From: QQUD01 sp039029915
GTDB taxonomy: Bacteria > Chloroflexota > Anaerolineae > Promineifilales > Promineifilaceae
DNA length: 27,866 nucleotides
Assembly: GCA_039029915.1 (NCBI GenBank)
Contig: JBCCFD010000043.1
Coordinates: 1-27,866 of the forward strand
Reading direction: 5' to 3'
The notes below the pieces were generated by a model. The model had not been told where the DNA came from. It saw only the letters and a program-made list of their open reading frames with translations, and made no database searches. Within the stretch, counting starts at the first letter, position 1. Every line of letters begins with the position of its first letter. This document shows positions 1 through 8,539 of this stretch, piece by piece. The translations under genes and the position numbers were made by a program.

Positions 1-5
1 ACCGT

Positions 6-422
6 TTGAACAAACCCGTCAAACGCATCTTAATTGTCGATGACAACCCTGACATGCTTCAGTTGTTAACACGAATGCTATTAATCATTGACCGAACTTA
101 TGAGATTACAAAAGCAACAAATGGAACAATGGCGTTAGCCACACTTAGGCAGATGACTGAAAACGGCGCTCAGCCAGACTTAATCCTGATGGATATCCTT
201 ATGCCGGAGCTTTTGGGTTGGCAGGTCCTTGAAATAAAAAATCATGACGATACTATCCGCGATATTCCAGTCATCGTCGTTTCAGGAGAAGAGCTTGTTG
301 AGGAACAAACCAACAGCCCATTGCTCATCACCACGATGGGAACAGGACTATCCGTCAATCAACTTTTGCGCTTTTCCCATGAATTAACGACACTACTGTT
401 GCAATCTGATGAAACCTTCTGA
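6..422 (+). CDS. Response-regulator receiver-domain protein, possibly 5'-truncated
   Basis: A single receiver (REC) domain of 138 residues, expected to act in the cytoplasm as a phosphorylation switch. The acidic pair is D12/D13 in ILIVDDNPD, the phosphoacceptor is D63 in LILMDILMPE, and S93 in VIVVSGEE occupies the conserved Ser/Thr position. The conserved Lys normally found as KP near the C-terminus is not visible; instead the tail reads GLSVNQLLR, followed by a hydrophobic helix. I read this tail as one found in receivers fused to the end of large hybrid kinases. The start used is TTG at base 6, but the frame stays open to the window edge, so this may be the C-terminus of a longer kinase. 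It is convergent with the next gene, with 29 bases between stops. Confidence 0.75.
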   Translation: MNKPVKRILIVDDNPDMLQLLTRMLLIIDRTYEITKATNGTMALATLRQMTENGAQPDLILMDILMPELLGWQVLEIKNHDDTIRDIPVIVVSGEELVEEQTNSPLLITTMGTGLSVNQLLRFSHELTTLLLQSDETF

Positions 423-451
423 GATAGCACAAAACTATGCTAACTCCTCGC

Positions 452-1675
452 CTAGCGACAAATTTCATCAAGCGCTTCAATAAATTGGCGGCGACGGACT
501 GGTTTAGGCAGGCAAAGGCTGGCCCCTAAAGTTAACGCAAGCTCTTCACGCCGAATCACTGAGCAAATGATGACAGGAATATTTGTTGTATCAGGATGCT
601 CGTGCAAATATGTCAGCAATTCCCATCCATCTGTCTCTGGAAGCATTACATCAAGAACTATCACATCCGGATTGACCTCAGCAATTGTTTCAAAAAGCAA
701 TTTCCCGTCGGTAAGCTGGGTAATTTGATAGGGTGTATTGGTAGTCCATCGTTGATAAAAATTGAGAAGATCTGTGTTGTCATCAATGGTAAGAACAGAA
801 ATTGACTCAATCGCTGATGGAATAGCAATTTGATAGGACAACGTTTCTCGATTGTGTTGGATCGTCAATTCGCCATCAAATTCATTCAACATCTCTCTAA
901 TCAGAGCGCTATCAGGCAATGATTGCTCAGTTTTTTCTCTAATCGGATTACCACTTATCGTAAGCGTTACGCTATCCCCACTCTGTTTGGCTCGAAGTGA
1001 AATATTCCCTAATGACATATAGGCAACCAATTTTTCAATCGCGGTTAAAACAATTTGGCGTAAAACAGAGGGGTGAATCTTTCCAGCCAAGTTTGACGGC
1101 ACATTTTGTATGTTAAGCAGTACATTATATTTTGCCGTAAGGGCTTTACCCACCTTGAGCACCCCTTCAAGCGTACTCTTGATATTGGTAACCTCTACTC
1201 GATTACCCTGCTGTAGGGCAGCAAGCTCTTGTTGGACCTGTGAACGCCACGTTGATAAGTTTTGATCCTCTTCTTCGGGGTCGACCTCTTTCTCATAAAC
1301 GCTTTGTGCCCAGAGCCATTGAGCCAGATCATTGATTGCGCGTTTCTGCTCTCGCCGTACATGACGAGCCGTTAACCCCAGCTGCAGCCCAGTATCTTCT
1401 TGGGTCAACCCTTTAATATACCGAGAGGTCAATATCTCATACGCACGCTGGCTTGGCGCATGTGGCGCAACATCTGGCTTTGGTTTTAATGCACCAAGGG
1501 CGTGAATGATGGCTGACTGTATGGCCTTTACACCGTGATGATTCGGCACACGAAGCAGTTCCCACATAATCTTAGGGGGTTGATATAAGGGATCATTAAG
1601 GTGCGTGAGGCTTTTATGCAGTGCCTCTTTAAATGTTTCAAACGCCTCAATATTTTCGTTCTTCGGTTCGCTCAT
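452..1675 (-). CDS. HTH / degenerate HATPase / receiver signalling protein
   Basis: Predicted cytoplasmic regulator of 407 residues. Residues about 75-122 form a sigma-region-4-like HTH (LTQEDTGLQLGLTARHVRRE). Residues about 170-288 look like a histidine-kinase ATPase fold, but the N-box Asn is absent (LRQIVLTAIEKLV) and there is no DxGxGI G1 box, so ATP binding is doubtful. Residues about 292-407 are a complete receiver: D298/D299, phosphoacceptor D342 in VIVLDVMLPE, S372 and K391 in LPKPV. No HisKA helix is seen. I chose ATG at 1675 over the in-frame TTG at 1693 because GGGAGAAG lies just upstream of the ATG. The receiver can be called confidently; the role of the middle domain cannot. Confidence 0.8.
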   Translation of the reverse strand: MSEPKNENIEAFETFKEALHKSLTHLNDPLYQPPKIMWELLRVPNHHGVKAIQSAIIHALGALKPKPDVAPHAPSQRAYEILTSRYIKGLTQEDTGLQLGLTARHVRREQKRAINDLAQWLWAQSVYEKEVDPEEEDQNLSTWRSQVQQELAALQQGNRVEVTNIKSTLEGVLKVGKALTAKYNVLLNIQNVPSNLAGKIHPSVLRQIVLTAIEKLVAYMSLGNISLRAKQSGDSVTLTISGNPIREKTEQSLPDSALIREMLNEFDGELTIQHNRETLSYQIAIPSAIESISVLTIDDNTDLLNFYQRWTTNTPYQITQLTDGKLLFETIAEVNPDVIVLDVMLPETDGWELLTYLHEHPDTTNIPVIICSVIRREELALTLGASLCLPKPVRRRQFIEALDEICR

Positions 1676-1857
1676 CAGCTTCTCCCATTGCAAGTATATC
1701 TTGATTGCCGCTCTGGATCATGTTCTCTTTACTATCGTTTTACCTCTTAAAGGCACTATACACTCAAGGTTAATTTGTCCTCTTTTTACTGTATTTCGAC
1801 TACTTTTATGTCCTATTGCTGTCCTGTTGATACCCTTGCAAACTCATTGACAGGGCT

Positions 1858-2099
1858 ATATTTTAGGGATTACCTTTCAGCCTTTGGTGGATGGGAAACG
1901 GTTGCAGGAGAAACGGCCGTTTCTGACTCATAACTGCTTACGAAAGGGAGCCACAAAGTCATACCAATCGGGAATAGGCCTTTTACATTCAAAACGTACT
2001 AGTCGCCCAACTTGACCCATCTGATTTGATCTGACAAGTCGCATTGGGGCAACCTGAGTTAAGAAAGAAAAGGAGGTCTTACAATAATCCCTAAAATAT
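1858..2099. mobile_element. MITE-like element with 15-bp terminal inverted repeats
   Basis: ATATTTTAGGGATTA at 1858-1872 is the exact reverse complement of TAATCCCTAAAATAT at 2085-2099. The enclosed 242 bases contain no gene. If the terminal repeats are read as starting at TTTTAGGGATTA, each end is flanked by TA, the target duplication of IS630/mariner-type transposases. Short noncoding elements with perfect ends are typical of MITEs, but no second copy lies in the window, so this is a proposal. Confidence 0.4.
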
Positions 2100-2136
2100 C
2101 TTGCAAAAAAAATGGTGAATTTTAGATTTTCACCGA

Positions 2137-2189
2137 GTAAATTTCACATTTCTAAACCGTTTTATTTCAAGAAATTCTGTGAAATTTAC
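2137..2189. repeat. Conserved-loop hairpin, copy 1 (minus orientation)
   Basis: GTAAATTTCACA (2137-2148) pairs perfectly with TGTGAAATTTAC (2178-2189). Read on the minus strand, the 29-base loop contains TCTTGAAATAAAAC, which recurs in the loops of the hairpins at 14263-14304 and 26045-26098. It lies about 105 bases upstream of the transporter start and directly before a -10-like box, so it could be an operator or an RNA structure. Confidence 0.6.
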
Positions 2190-2293
2190 CTAGATACTTC
2201 GTTATACAAAAATTTAAACCTTTTCCAGAGGAGAAGTATTAAAAAACTTTGGTAACAAAGTGCTAAACCACAATATGTAAGGAGAAGAAACTG

Positions 2294-3793
2294 ATGTTTA
2301 AATCAAAGATCACTCAAATTTTGATCATCACCTTGATAAGCTTACTCATCTTAGTGGCTTGTTCACCCCAAACGGTTGAAGTCACCCGGGTTGTAACCGA
2401 GACGGTAACCGAAACAGTGACTGAAACCATAACTGAAGAGGTTGAAGTCACCCGCGTCGTTGAAGGCGAAGTCGTCACTGAAGTGCAAGAAATCGAAGTC
2501 ACTCGCATTGTAGAAATTGAGGCTATGGAAGAGGTACCAGAAGCCGTGCCGTACAATCTTGCAGCAGGTAAACCTTTCGACGGCACAACAATCAACTTTC
2601 TCATTTGTTGCCCCACGGCAGGGCAATTTGTCGCTTGGCAAAATAGTGCAGCTGAATTCACTGAACTAACCGGTATTGAAGTCGAGTTTGCTAATGAACC
2701 ATGGGGTTCTTTCCAAGAACGAATCGTAACTGAATCAATTGCGGGAACCGGCGCTTATGATGCTGTTGTTTGGCTTGATTCATGGGGTCCTTCATTCAGC
2801 AACACACTCTTACCTCTCGAACCATTTATTGAGCGTGATGGCATTGATTACATGGATGATTATCCACCGGCTTTCCTGCAGGCAGGCACGTTTAATGATC
2901 ACGTTTATGGCATTCCAGTACGCACCCACGCCTTTATTACCTTCTATCGTCAAGACGTTTTTGATGAACTTGGGTTAGACCCCCCGGCAACATGGTCTGA
3001 AGTTCTTGAAGTCGGCCGTACCATTCAAGACAATACCGATCTGGCCGGGTTATCAAACTATTACGGTGTAGGGTCAGCTCAAAACCTCTTTGTCTGGGCC
3101 CTAATGCTATGGGGTAATGGTGGCGACATCTTTGACGAAGATTTCCGCCCCATATTTAATAGCCCGGAAGGTGTTGCCGCCACCGAACTATACGCTTCAC
3201 TGGCAGAAATCGGGCCAGAAGCACAGTTCACAAATATTGAATCTGATGCCCGCTCCTCAATCTCCCAAGGTGAATCTGCTATGATCATTGGTTGGTGGCA
3301 TTTTGCAGGGGGTTTCAACAACGCAGAAACCTCTGTTGAAGAGGTTGTTGGTAATATGTCTTATGCACCAGTACCAGCCTACGAAGGGGAAGACCCTGTT
3401 GGCTTCGCTCTTTCAATTCCAATCGGTATTTCTTCATTCTCACGCAATCAAGATGCTGCTTGGGAATGGATCAAATATATTTCTCATCCAGACCGTGACA
3501 GAGCGGTTGTGATTGACAAAAGCGATCCAGCCGCCAGCACGGTTGTTGTCTCACACACATCGAACCTCAGCGACCCTGAAGTTAATGAAGCCAATGGTGG
3601 CATTCATGAAGCAGGCGCACCGGGTCTGGCTAACTCACGTTTGATGCCATTGATTCCGGAATGGGCAGAAGTTTCTTCAATTCTTGAAACAGCTATCAAT
3701 GAAATTGTACTCGGTGCAGATGCTGAATCAACATTAAATGAAGCTGCAGCTGACATCGAAGCCGTGATGGAACGCTCTGGATACTACAGGTAA
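2294..3793 (+). CDS. Carbohydrate ABC transporter substrate-binding lipoprotein
   Basis: Extracytoplasmic solute-binding protein of family 1 (499 aa), which captures a sugar or related solute and delivers it to the permeases encoded downstream. A lipoprotein signal peptide ends in the lipobox LVAC with C23 as the lipidated residue. Residues about 24-90 are a Val/Thr/Glu-rich linker with EVTRVV at 29-34 and 51-56 and EVTRIV at 68-73; such linkers are common in Chloroflexota lipoproteins. The mature domain contains typical features, including GIEVEFANEPWGSFQERI, GAYDAVVWLDSWG and YGIPVRTHAFITFYRQD. Strong SD AAGGAG lies about 10 bases before the ATG. The substrate cannot be read from the sequence. 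No ACGGCCGT motif occurs in this operon. Confidence 0.93.
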   Translation: MFKSKITQILIITLISLLILVACSPQTVEVTRVVTETVTETVTETITEEVEVTRVVEGEVVTEVQEIEVTRIVEIEAMEEVPEAVPYNLAAGKPFDGTTINFLICCPTAGQFVAWQNSAAEFTELTGIEVEFANEPWGSFQERIVTESIAGTGAYDAVVWLDSWGPSFSNTLLPLEPFIERDGIDYMDDYPPAFLQAGTFNDHVYGIPVRTHAFITFYRQDVFDELGLDPPATWSEVLEVGRTIQDNTDLAGLSNYYGVGSAQNLFVWALMLWGNGGDIFDEDFRPIFNSPEGVAATELYASLAEIGPEAQFTNIESDARSSISQGESAMIIGWWHFAGGFNNAETSVEEVVGNMSYAPVPAYEGEDPVGFALSIPIGISSFSRNQDAAWEWIKYISHPDRDRAVVIDKSDPAASTVVVSHTSNLSDPEVNEANGGIHEAGAPGLANSRLMPLIPEWAEVSSILETAINEIVLGADAESTLNEAAADIEAVMERSGYYR

Positions 3794-3843
3794 ATCGAGC
3801 GAAGAACGATAAGGATAGCTAGCGAGTAGCTAGACTCATCTTA

Positions 3844-3884
3844 TTGCGTATTGTGTTTCGATTGAATTGAAGCACAATACGCAA
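3844..3884 (+). promoter_or_regulatory. Intercistronic hairpin between binding protein and permeases
   Basis: TTGCGTATTGTG (3844-3855) pairs perfectly with CACAATACGCAA (3873-3884), and the 17-base interval can extend the stem inward through TTTC/GAAG. It has no T-tract, so it is not a clean terminator. In analogous operons, such a hairpin protects the upstream mRNA or causes partial termination, so that binding protein outnumbers permease. That function is inferred here. Confidence 0.6.
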
Positions 3885-3954
3885 CATTTAAGTCAATCAC
3901 AAAGGGAATGTGATTTGCAATTATCGTTCATCATAAAAATTTACTGGAGGTTTT

Positions 3955-4827
3955 ATGGAGCGTGGAAAAACAGCTAAATTTCTGTTGTTAGGGCCAGCCG
4001 TTGTTATCACCCTGGCGGCCTCTCTCTACCCCATGTTTTTTGCTCTCGCAACAAGCTTTCGTGATTGGCGGCTAGCCAGATCTTTGGTCCCCCAAGATTT
4101 TATCGGCCTTGCAAATTATACGCGTGCATTTCAAGACGAGCGGTTTTTAAATAGTCTCGTCGTCACGCTTCAATATGTGCTGATTTCGGTCACGATGTCA
4201 ATTGTACTCGGGCTATTTATGGCGCTCTTGTTGCAACAACAAACTTGGCTCAACACCTTTGTGAAGACTGTTATGATTTTGCCGTTTGCTGTTTCCCCAG
4301 CTCTGCGCGGATTTACATGGAAATTTATGTTGAACCCACAATATGGCGCCTTTGACAAGATAGTGGATACTGTTTTGCCTTTTATGGCTGATATTCAGTG
4401 GTTGGCGAATCCAGTTTGGGCACTAATTATGCTGGCCATTACGGAAGTGTGGGGGTGGTCTCCGCTGGTTGCGCTCATGTTTATCGGTGGTTTAGATACG
4501 ATTAATCCAGAGGTAACTGAAGCGGCAGCACTTGACGGTGCAAATGAGTGGCAAATTTTTTGGCGTGTCACGCTCCCTCTACTAAGCCCAATCATTTTGC
4601 TGGTGACGCTTCTACGCATCATTTTTTCTTTGAAAATATTTGATCAAATTGTCACGATGACCGGCGGTGGCCCTGGGGATGCAACTCAAGCCTTAAATTA
4701 TTTTGTTTATCTCAACGGTTTTAGATTCTTTGATTTAGGGTACGCTTCAGCATTGGGTTACATATTGCTCCTGCTCATGTTTATAGCCGCCTTCTTTTAT
4801 GTTCGCTCGTTAATTGGAGAAGAATGA
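3955..4827 (+). CDS. Sugar ABC transporter permease, MalF/UgpA type
   Basis: Inner-membrane permease of 290 residues with about six hydrophobic segments, forming one half of the transport channel. The cytoplasmic EAA loop that docks the ATPase is visible from residue 189 (EAAALDGANEWQIFWRVTLP), with the conserved Gly and LP. TGGGPGDAT at 236-244 is also typical of the family. GGAGG is placed five bases before the ATG. The stop overlaps the start of the next permease by four bases, which implies translational coupling. No ATP-binding subunit lies in the window; such operons often share a MsmK/UgpC-type ATPase encoded elsewhere. Confidence 0.93.
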   Translation: MERGKTAKFLLLGPAVVITLAASLYPMFFALATSFRDWRLARSLVPQDFIGLANYTRAFQDERFLNSLVVTLQYVLISVTMSIVLGLFMALLLQQQTWLNTFVKTVMILPFAVSPALRGFTWKFMLNPQYGAFDKIVDTVLPFMADIQWLANPVWALIMLAITEVWGWSPLVALMFIGGLDTINPEVTEAAALDGANEWQIFWRVTLPLLSPIILLVTLLRIIFSLKIFDQIVTMTGGGPGDATQALNYFVYLNGFRFFDLGYASALGYILLLLMFIAAFFYVRSLIGEE

Positions 4828-5660
4828 TGAGTAAAAACCTCACAAAACGTATCCTATCTGGCTTACGCATCGTTGGCATCCTGTTTATCTTTTATTTTGT
4901 CACTTTCCCAATTTTTTGGATGCTGTTGACGGCGTTTAAAAACAACCGAGATGCTTATTCCACAAAACTGATTTTTCAACCAACCCTAAATAATTTCACG
5001 CTATTATTTGACGGAAATCCCTACAATTTTGCCCCTCTTATCACCAACAGCATTATCATCTCATTATCAACAGTCATTATAGGTGTTCCACTGGCCGTCA
5101 TGGCGGCGTTTGCCTTTTCTCGCTACAAGTTCCGAGGCAAGAACCTCTTGCTCATTTTTGTGTTGTCTGCTCAATTTTTACCAGCGACGGTTGTATTGCT
5201 CCCTTACTTTATTCAGTTCCGAAATTTTGGGCTTCTTGATACCCGTATTGGGTTGATCATCATGCATTTAACGATCTCGATTCCGTTTGCCATTTGGTTG
5301 GTCAAAGGGTTTATTGACGCCTTACCTCTTGAAATCGAACAGGCGGCGCTGGTTGATGGATGCACGGAGTTTCAAACACTGCGCTATGTGACGATGCCGC
5401 TGATTATGCCCGGTGTGGTGGTCGCAACTGTGTTTACATTTGTAGGGTCATGGAACGAGTTCTTGTTTGCCTTTATTATGACAACTTCTGATAACGCTCG
5501 CCCGATGATGGTTGGTCTGCTGGCTCTGAATGAGATTGATGGCATTCCATGGGAAAAACTATCGGCGGCAGGGCTTATTATTATGATTCCGATGTTCATT
5601 TTGGCTCTATCGATTCGGCGGTACTTTGTATCAGGGTTAACGATGGGAGCGGTGAAGTAG
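4824..5660 (+). CDS. Sugar ABC transporter permease, MalG/UgpE type
   Basis: Second membrane subunit of the transporter (278 aa, about six membrane segments). The EAA-like motif EQAALVDGCTEF begins at residue 172 and the MPLIMPG segment follows. The C-terminus GLTMGAVK is a hallmark of MalG-type permeases. The start overlaps the preceding stop as ATGA; the adjacent ATG at 4827 is an equally possible start, and GGAGAAG upstream serves either. It pairs with the preceding permease to form the heterodimeric channel. Confidence 0.93.
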   Translation: MMSKNLTKRILSGLRIVGILFIFYFVTFPIFWMLLTAFKNNRDAYSTKLIFQPTLNNFTLLFDGNPYNFAPLITNSIIISLSTVIIGVPLAVMAAFAFSRYKFRGKNLLLIFVLSAQFLPATVVLLPYFIQFRNFGLLDTRIGLIIMHLTISIPFAIWLVKGFIDALPLEIEQAALVDGCTEFQTLRYVTMPLIMPGVVVATVFTFVGSWNEFLFAFIMTTSDNARPMMVGLLALNEIDGIPWEKLSAAGLIIMIPMFILALSIRRYFVSGLTMGAVK

Positions 5661-5709
5661 GGAGATAAAGGGGGAGCGGCTAGAGCTAGAGTGTAGAGGG
5701 AGACATATT

Positions 5710-5736
5710 GGGAACGTTTCTTGTATTCCCTTTTTT
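5710..5736 (+). terminator. Possible terminator of the transporter operon
   Basis: GGGAA (5710-5714) and TTCCC (5726-5730) form a short stem with an 11-base loop, followed directly by six T. The stem is only five pairs, so termination may be partial. It would separate the transporter from the FG-GAP gene. Confidence 0.4.
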
Positions 5737-5777
5737 ACATGCTAGATAAGCTGAAATGCGATTGATGAGGAGAAGGG

Positions 5778-7475
5778 ATGCGATTTTTGATGAGGTGGCT
5801 TTGTCTCTTAGGAGCGGTGTTACTTGTTGCCCTATTTTTTGGTGAAATGCGTGCTCAGGAGAACGGGCATCCGTTTGTTGATGTCACGGCCGTTTCCGGC
5901 ATTGACACCACCCATGAAGCGTTCTGGGACGGCAAAGGGGGGGATGGCTATCTTGGCGTTGGGCAGGCATGGGGAGACTATGATAACGATGGATTTCTTG
6001 ACCTATACCTGACAGGTAACATCGCTGAAAATACGCTGTATAAAAATAATGGGGATGGCACTTTCTCACATTCTGAGTGGTCAACGGCCGTATCCATGCC
6101 TGCCAGCCTGAGCGGTGGGGCCGTATGGGCTGATTATGATAACGATGGCTGGCGTGACCTTTATGTGCTAGCCCGAGGGGAAAACAAACTCTTTCGCAAC
6201 TTAGAGGGTGAAGGATTTGAAGATGTAACAAAAACTGCTGGCGTTGGAAACGGCCGTACCGGTGAAACAGCCACCTGGGGGGACTACGACAGCGACGGCT
6301 TTCTTGACCTGTATATCGTCAACTGGACCTGCGAACCGCTCTGCGAGCCTATCGATTTCACCCAATTTCAGGACGTCCTGTACCGTAATAACGGAGACGG
6401 CACATTTTCTGATGTGTCTGATCTGCTCGTTTACGAGAAGCTGTTGGGAGCAGGGTTTGCAGCCAGCTTTATCGATTACGATAATGACCTCGATTTAGAT
6501 TTATATATTATCAATGATGAGTATATGAACCCCATCGGGAATGTGCTGTTTCGCAACGATGGCGAGGGGTGTGGCTCATGGTGCTGGACTGATGTCTCCG
6601 AAGAAAGCCAAGCGGATGTGGTGCTTAGCGGTATGGGCATTGCGGCAGCTGACTATGACAATGACGCTGACATTGACTTCTACTTTTCAAACATGCTCAA
6701 TAAATTTTCACTCTTGGAAAACAAAGGCCAAGTTTTTGAAGATCGCGCTGAAGCAGCCGGCGTTCACTTTGGCTGGACCGATACCGTAGGTTGGGGAACC
6801 GGATTTTTTGACTACAACAATGACGGTTGGAAAGATATCTACTTAGCCACAACGGGGTTTGTGCAGGAAGATCTGTATCTACCACCGGAAGGGATGCACT
6901 TTCCGCATCCAAACTATCTGTTTCACAACAATCAAGACGGCACCTTTACCGACATTTGGCAAGGGGAAGAGCGACCCAGCATGGGATTTGCCTATGCAGA
7001 TTATGATAATGACGGGTTTGTCGATTTTGTGGTCAGCAACTGGAATGAACCGTATCAATTATTTCACAATGAAACGGCCGTTTCTCAAAATTGGCTCACG
7101 ATAAATCTCGTCGGGGGTGGCCCCATCAATCGGGATGCCGTGGGGAGTAAAGTGCTGGTGACCACAACTAATGGTCTGCAACAACTTCAGGTTGTTACTT
7201 GCGGTGGCAGCTTGGGCGCCGGAAACGATATGCGGCTTCACTTTGGGCTGGGAAATTCTCAAATTGAGTCAGTAGAAGTATTTTGGTCGGATGGCGAAAC
7301 GGCCGTTTTCAACAGTGTACCTATCAATCAGCAGTGGCAAATAACCTACGGCGATCAAGAGACGCCTAAAGCGGATGAGCGGATTATTTTATTAATTCTC
7401 GCTTTCCTTCTTATTGCTGGAATTATTCTCATATTTCAACAAACCAATCAACCAAAATCCAAGAATCTAAAATGA
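5778..7475 (+). CDS. CRTAC1-like FG-GAP/VCBS repeat protein with ASPIC/UnbV domain
   Basis: Exported protein of 565 residues. An N-terminal signal segment ends near residue 26. Seven FG-GAP/VCBS-type repeats follow, each centred on a calcium-loop motif such as GDYDNDGFLDLY (from about 66), ADYDNDGWRDLY (118), GDYDSDGFLDLY (168), IDYDNDLDLDLY (232), ADYDNDADIDFY (291), FDYNNDGWKDIY (344) and ADYDNDGFVDFV (407). An ASPIC/UnbV-like domain spans about 438-527 (NWLTINLVGGG ... VEVFWSDGE). A C-terminal membrane helix (about 536-554) and basic tail suggest anchoring with a long external beta-propeller. Such proteins bind Ca2+ and are thought to mediate adhesion or ligand binding. SD GAGGAGAAGG precedes the ATG. 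It carries five ACGGCCGT motifs. Confidence 0.9.
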   Translation: MRFLMRWLCLLGAVLLVALFFGEMRAQENGHPFVDVTAVSGIDTTHEAFWDGKGGDGYLGVGQAWGDYDNDGFLDLYLTGNIAENTLYKNNGDGTFSHSEWSTAVSMPASLSGGAVWADYDNDGWRDLYVLARGENKLFRNLEGEGFEDVTKTAGVGNGRTGETATWGDYDSDGFLDLYIVNWTCEPLCEPIDFTQFQDVLYRNNGDGTFSDVSDLLVYEKLLGAGFAASFIDYDNDLDLDLYIINDEYMNPIGNVLFRNDGEGCGSWCWTDVSEESQADVVLSGMGIAAADYDNDADIDFYFSNMLNKFSLLENKGQVFEDRAEAAGVHFGWTDTVGWGTGFFDYNNDGWKDIYLATTGFVQEDLYLPPEGMHFPHPNYLFHNNQDGTFTDIWQGEERPSMGFAYADYDNDGFVDFVVSNWNEPYQLFHNETAVSQNWLTINLVGGGPINRDAVGSKVLVTTTNGLQQLQVVTCGGSLGAGNDMRLHFGLGNSQIESVEVFWSDGETAVFNSVPINQQWQITYGDQETPKADERIILLILAFLLIAGIILIFQQTNQPKSKNLK

Positions 7476-7549
7476 AAATTCATCGCTTACAACCGTCAGC
7501 TTAAAACATAAAGCCCATGGCTCACAGCTTGACACAGGAGCACCTCTCA

Positions 7550-8527
7550 ATGACCATGCAAAATTTTGCACCAGAATTCAACACACCCAAACAGTACATC
7601 ATCGACATCACCTATCAAATTTGGGAAGAGCGCGGCATCGGGAAAATTCATGATTGGTACGCGGCAGATGGCCCCGTCCGGACACCCCACGGCATGACCA
7701 GCACAGCAGCCGATGTGGTTAACCATACGCTAGAAACCCTTCACGAATTCCCCGACAGAAAGCTCTTTGCTGAAGAAATCATTATTGGCAGCAAGAATCC
7801 CGGTTTTTTATCTTCACATCGGGTTCGCTCAACAGCAACCCATCTGGGAAACGGCACCTTTGGATCACCTACAAATCAGCCTATCACTGCCTTAGCCATC
7901 GCAGATTGTTTGTGTCGGGATAATCAGGTTGTTGAAGAGTGGGTGCTGCGCGATCAGGCCAGCATCGCCCTACAGCTGGGCGTTGATCCAGTTCAGTTGG
8001 GACATAGATTAGGTTCTAAGAATCCAGCCCCTTATGCAGTTGGCAATGAAGCCATGAGGCAACATTGGTCTGCATCCGAAGGCCTAACTATTGATGGGAA
8101 CACCCGGATCGCCCATTATCTCCTCTCTGGATTCGATGCAATTTGGAATGATAAAAATACCAACGCCATGACGATGCTTTATGACCGCGCTATGCGTTTT
8201 GAAGGATTAGGGGGGCAAATTTGCTACGGCCGTTTCCGCACGGGCAACTTACTGATGAGCATTCTAGCTTCGATTCCCGACGGTCGATTCGAACCTCATC
8301 ACGTTATTGTTAAAGAAGAGCCAAACCGACCCGTACGCATTGCGCTGCGCTGGTCATATTGCGGTACGCACAGCGGCAACGGCCGTTACGGCGCACCAAC
8401 AGGCTGTCCGCTAGCCCTGTTGGGCATTTCCCATTTTGAACTGCGGGATGACACCATTCTCAATGAGTGGATGGTGATGGATGAAACGGCAGTTTATGCT
8501 CAAATCACCGCTCATCAAGCAAAATAA
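7550..8527 (+). CDS. Tandem two-domain SnoaL-like protein (paralog 1)
   Basis: Soluble protein of 325 residues made of two SnoaL-like (NTF2-fold) domains, about residues 13-150 and 190-320. Each begins with a helix of the type YIIDITYQIWEERGIGKIHDWY and ends with a strand containing EEWVLRDQ or NEWMVMDE. SnoaL folds include polyketide cyclases, isomerases and uncharacterised small-molecule binding proteins; the reaction here is unknown. The ATG at 7550 is preferred over an upstream in-frame ATG at 7517, because AGGAG at 7536-7540 is correctly placed for 7550. The next gene, a paralog, starts 12 bases after the stop, so the two form an operon and perhaps a heteromer. Confidence 0.8.
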   Translation: MTMQNFAPEFNTPKQYIIDITYQIWEERGIGKIHDWYAADGPVRTPHGMTSTAADVVNHTLETLHEFPDRKLFAEEIIIGSKNPGFLSSHRVRSTATHLGNGTFGSPTNQPITALAIADCLCRDNQVVEEWVLRDQASIALQLGVDPVQLGHRLGSKNPAPYAVGNEAMRQHWSASEGLTIDGNTRIAHYLLSGFDAIWNDKNTNAMTMLYDRAMRFEGLGGQICYGRFRTGNLLMSILASIPDGRFEPHHVIVKEEPNRPVRIALRWSYCGTHSGNGRYGAPTGCPLALLGISHFELRDDTILNEWMVMDETAVYAQITAHQAK

Positions 8528-8539
8528 GCGAGGTAAAAA

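Larger units (their letters stand above)
1676..2293. other. Noncoding region upstream of the ABC transporter
   Basis: About 620 bases without a convincing gene. It serves as the 5' region of both the minus-strand regulator and the sugar transporter. It holds a 242-bp element with terminal inverted repeats (1858-2099), one copy of the ACGGCCGT palindrome (1913-1920) and a 12-bp inverted repeat (2137-2189). A TTATAC box at 2202-2207 could be a -10 element for the transporter, without a good -35. The short ORF running out of the regulator into this region lacks family resemblance and I do not accept it. Confidence 0.6.

Noticed and set aside
7517..7549. Upstream start for the first SnoaL gene
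   Set aside because: No SD before 7517, whereas AGGAG is well placed for the ATG at 7550 and the domain starts after it.
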